DNA from: an uncultured Shewanella sp.
GTDB lineage: Bacteria; Pseudomonadota; Gammaproteobacteria; Enterobacterales; Shewanellaceae
NCBI RefSeq assembly: GCF_947501665.1
Contig: NZ_CANMWS010000019.1
Coordinates: 1 to 64,000 of the forward strand
Direction: 5' to 3'
Length of the DNA stretch: 64,000 bases
The translations under genes were made by a program, and so were the position numbers. Below the pieces are notes generated by a model that was given only the letters and a program-made list of their open reading frames with translations, was not told where the DNA came from and did not search any database. Positions 63,795 through 64,000 of the stretch are shown in pieces. Each line of letters starts with the position of its first letter. The stretch's first letter is position 1.

Positions 63795-64000
63795 TCATTT
63801 TGATGGTAATGGTTTTAAATTACCTCTTTGGTAACGGCCCCAACTTAATTGTCTATTGATTATACCTTTGTCGTTAACCGATAAGGTGCCGCTTAAGCCA
63901 TTTAATTGATAGCCAGGTAATGCTCTCATTTGAGCCAGTTTATCGACAAGATCAACAGCATCATAACCCATACTATAAAGTCGTTTTTGACTGTTGCTCC
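63795..64000 (-). CDS. lpoA: LpoA C-terminal end (partial)
   Basis: Only the last 67 codons are in the window; the gene continues past the right edge. The translation reads ...QKRLYSMGYDAVDLVDKLAQM, then RALPGYQLNGLSGTLSV and a tail ending in RYQRGNLKPLPSK before a TGA stop at 63795-63797. This is the C-terminal periplasmic-binding-like domain of LpoA, the outer-membrane lipoprotein that activates PBP1A. The yraN start is 234 nt further on. Confidence 0.85.
   Translation of the reverse strand, partial: SNSQKRLYSMGYDAVDLVDKLAQMRALPGYQLNGLSGTLSVNDKGIINRQLSWGRYQRGNLKPLPSK

Noticed and set aside
1..64000. CRISPR arrays, tRNA and rRNA genes
   Set aside because: No regularly spaced direct repeats and no tRNA or rRNA sequence were recognised by eye; a tRNAscan/Infernal run would settle this.

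Overview
The window reads as chromosome of a moderately AT-rich marine gammaproteobacterium, most likely Shewanella or a close relative. The main grounds are gene order: ppc and argE divergent from argCBFGH; mrcA divergent from pilMNOPQ followed by aroK-aroB-damX-dam, a DUF2970 gene, rpe-gph-trpS; and lpoA-yraN-diaA-dolP. No search was run, so the genus is an inference from remembered synteny and protein similarity.

Layout. 0-9.4 kb (minus strand): an ABC-transporter-dependent capsule locus, kpsM-kpsT-kpsE-kpsD-kpsF followed by three transferase genes that are visibly AT-richer than the export genes; a JUMPstart/ops-like element lies in its leader. 10-22 kb: housekeeping genes cinA, a DUF1439 lipoprotein, ppc, and the arginine pathway (argE divergent from argCBFGH, ending in a strong terminator). 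22.3-27.9 kb: an exported/envelope cluster with a YHYH-domain protein, a FadL-type outer-membrane channel, a DUF4345 membrane protein and a secreted sulfatase, facing two tandem paralogous small exported proteins of unknown function. 28-34.5 kb: a VF530-family protein, the ABC-F ATPase ybiT, an AraC regulator with a reductase, a thioesterase, acylphosphatase and Cu/Zn superoxide dismutase.

34.5-41.7 kb is the most accessory-looking stretch. It holds an orphan eCIS-core (DUF4157) protein with a separate C-terminal domain, a secreted S8 protease with three C-terminal repeats, a 5'-truncated Rhs C-terminal fragment, a sequence resembling the 3' end (domains V-VI) of a group II intron, an acidic exported protein, a probable gene fragment, and an XRE/DUF2975 pair. 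Copies of a dispersed ~110-bp repeat flank or touch this region and another copy lies near argE. 41.8-48.6 kb: an S9-family lipoprotein peptidase, a HAAAP amino-acid permease and PBP1A. 49.2-64 kb: type IV pilus assembly genes, shikimate genes, damX, dam, rpe, gph, trpS and, on the minus strand, dolP, diaA, yraN and the end of lpoA.

The most promising leads are the orphan eCIS-core protein and its surroundings, the FadL/sulfatase/YHYH cluster, and a basic motif shared between the KpsE N-terminus and the C-terminus of a capsule transferase.
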